Positions 12,799 through 13,684 of a stretch of 13,684 nucleotides of DNA are shown piece by piece. Position 1 is the first letter of the stretch. Each line of letters begins with the position of its first letter. The notes beneath the pieces are model-generated. The model was given only the letters and a program-made list of their open reading frames with translations, did no database searches and was not told the origin of the DNA. The position numbers and the translations under genes are program-made. The stretch is taken from contig JBAUHI010000052.1 in the NCBI GenBank assembly GCA_049680185.1, positions 1-13,684 of the forward strand, read 5' to 3'. The stretch is from CAMLHU01 sp049680185. Its GTDB lineage: Bacteria > Gemmatimonadota > Gemmatimonadetes > Gemmatimonadales > GWC2-71-9.

Positions 12799-12814
12799 TG
12801 CTGAATATTCAGCA
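12799..12814. promoter_or_regulatory. Perfect 16-bp palindrome between the two HEAT-repeat genes
   Basis: TGCTGAATATTCAGCA is fully self-complementary and lies about 50 bp upstream of the HEAT gene start. It is distinctly more AT-rich than its surroundings. It could be an operator for a dimeric regulator or an mRNA hairpin. A TTGAAG lies directly before it on the minus strand and a poor TACCGA 18 nt later, so it may sit in a promoter spacer. No regulator gene is visible in the window. The 107-bp gap holds no other clear feature. Confidence 0.5.
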
Positions 12815-12855
12815 CTTCAAGTGCACACCGAGCTGCACCACCGTGCGGCCTGGCG

Positions 12856-13684
12856 TCAGCGAACGATCGGCATCGGCTGGGGCCAGGGGCTTGCGGCGTT
12901 CCCGCCCAGCGCGCGCGCTGCCTGCGAGCGCAGTTCCGGGTCGGTATCCTGGAGCGCGCGGACCAGCGCAGCCTGGGCCGGACCGCCCCCGATCTCACCC
13001 AAGGCCCAGACCACCGCCTTCCGCACCGACACGTCTTCGTCGGCAAGGGCCTTCCCGAGCGCCGCGGTGGCGGTGCGGTCCCCGATCTGTCCGATGGCCC
13101 ACGCCGCTTCCGTCCGGACCTCAGGCGCCGCGTCGCGAAGCGCATCCGACAACTGGGCCGGCGCGACCTCGAGCTGGATGCTCCCGAGCGCCCACGCGGC
13201 GCGCTCCCGCACATCCGGGGAGCGATCGTGCAGGGCCGCCGTGAGCGCGTCCGATGCCGAGGCCTCCCCGATCTCCCCCAGGGCCCAAGCTGCGATCAGC
13301 CGGACGCTCGACGCGGTGTCGGACGCGAGCGCGGCACCGAGCGCAGGGATCGTCGCATGATCCTGGATCTGGCCCAGCGCCCATCCCGCCATCTCCCGGA
13401 CATCCGGATCGGCATCACCGTGCAGGACACGCGCGAGGGCCGGGACCGCGGCGGCGTCCTGCCGTTGCCCGAGGGCATACGCAGCATTCTTCCTCACGTC
13501 CGTCACGGGATCGGCCAAGGCCAGGGTGAGGGAGGCCACCACCGCGCCGTCCTGCCCCGTGTCTGGACGAGCGTGGACGAGGATCGCGACCGGTCCTGAT
13601 GGCACCGCGGGTCGGGGCCGTATCGGCAGCGCCGGTGCCGCGGGTCGAGGCGCAGGCGCCGCGACGGACTGGCGCTCAGGGGCC
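12856..13684 (-). CDS. HEAT-repeat protein (partial; N-terminus beyond window)
   Basis: The frame is open from the stop at 12856 to the window edge, giving 275 residues of a longer protein. The GTG at 13605 is not a convincing start: no clear ribosome-binding site is evident, and the frame continues upstream as a Pro/Ala/Arg linker (APERQSVAAPAPRPAAPALP and on) of the kind that joins domains. After this linker come at least seven HEAT/PBS-lyase-like units with conserved Arg spaced 31-32 residues apart, such as DVREMAGWALGQIQD and EVRTEAAWAIGQIGD. The penultimate unit is VRKAVVWALG and the last ELRSQAARALGG, followed by ASPWPQPMP. The same order of variant units and a PWP tail end the neighbouring HEAT protein, so the two are paralogs. 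The missing N-terminus may hold another domain; I cannot see it. Confidence 0.88.
   Translation of the reverse strand, partial: APERQSVAAPAPRPAAPALPIRPRPAVPSGPVAILVHARPDTGQDGAVVASLTLALADPVTDVRKNAAYALGQRQDAAAVPALARVLHGDADPDVREMAGWALGQIQDHATIPALGAALASDTASSVRLIAAWALGEIGEASASDALTAALHDRSPDVRERAAWALGSIQLEVAPAQLSDALRDAAPEVRTEAAWAIGQIGDRTATAALGKALADEDVSVRKAVVWALGEIGGGPAQAALVRALQDTDPELRSQAARALGGNAASPWPQPMPIVR

Noticed and set aside
12799..12814. LexA/SOS box
   Set aside because: The half-site spacing (CTG-N6-CAG) does not match the E. coli-type CTG-N10-CAG, nor a Gram-positive CGAAC-type box.
11175..13214. HEAT gene starting far upstream at 13214
   Set aside because: The extension crosses the intergenic palindrome and reads the neighbouring gene out of frame. 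The ATG at 12749 has a strong ribosome-binding site and starts a signal peptide.

Overview
The window is a GC-rich bacterial chromosomal segment in which every gene I can support lies on the minus strand, so genes are read from high to low coordinates. The TolQ/TolR (ExbB/ExbD) pair implies a diderm cell with an outer membrane. High GC, many GTG starts, starts without a Shine-Dalgarno sequence, secreted Ala/Pro-rich proteins and tandem HEAT-repeat proteins would suit Gemmatimonadota. That placement is inference; no rRNA or other phylogenetic marker is present.

Layout in direction of transcription. (A) 13684-11175: two neighbouring HEAT-repeat genes, the first cut by the window edge. They share the arrangement of their last repeats and a Pro/Trp-rich C-terminal tail, and are separated by about 107 bp holding a perfect 16-bp palindrome. 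(B) 11093-8020: a bifunctional-type RelA/SpoT (p)ppGpp synthetase/hydrolase followed directly by a predicted exported metallo-beta-lactamase-fold hydrolase. (C) 7940-7557: a small EVE-domain protein whose presumed 5' leader is a tandem array of a 7-bp unit. (D) 7437-3837: uvrB, tsaE, tsaB and rimI, tightly packed: nucleotide excision repair, two components of tRNA t6A synthesis, and a ribosomal-protein/TsaD-type acetyltransferase. (E) 3731-2003: ssb behind a near-consensus sigma70-type promoter, overlapping an exported LysM protein. (F) 1887-1: an NAD-dependent sugar epimerase, then tolQ/exbB and a truncated tolR/exbD, joined by a GTGA overlap and a 2-bp gap.

Most genes are conserved housekeeping functions: DNA repair and single-strand binding, tRNA modification, the stringent response and the envelope. 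Tight spacing predicts operons uvrB-tsaE-tsaB-rimI, rel-MBL, ssb-lysM and epimerase-tolQ-tolR. I see no phage, insertion sequence, tRNA, rRNA, CRISPR array or toxin-antitoxin module. I do not see a convincing new multi-gene system. The observations most worth a second look are the paralogous HEAT-repeat pair with its palindrome, the heptamer array ahead of the EVE gene, and two starts (uvrB and the epimerase) with a TANNNT -10-like box exactly 6 nt upstream, as expected for leaderless mRNAs.
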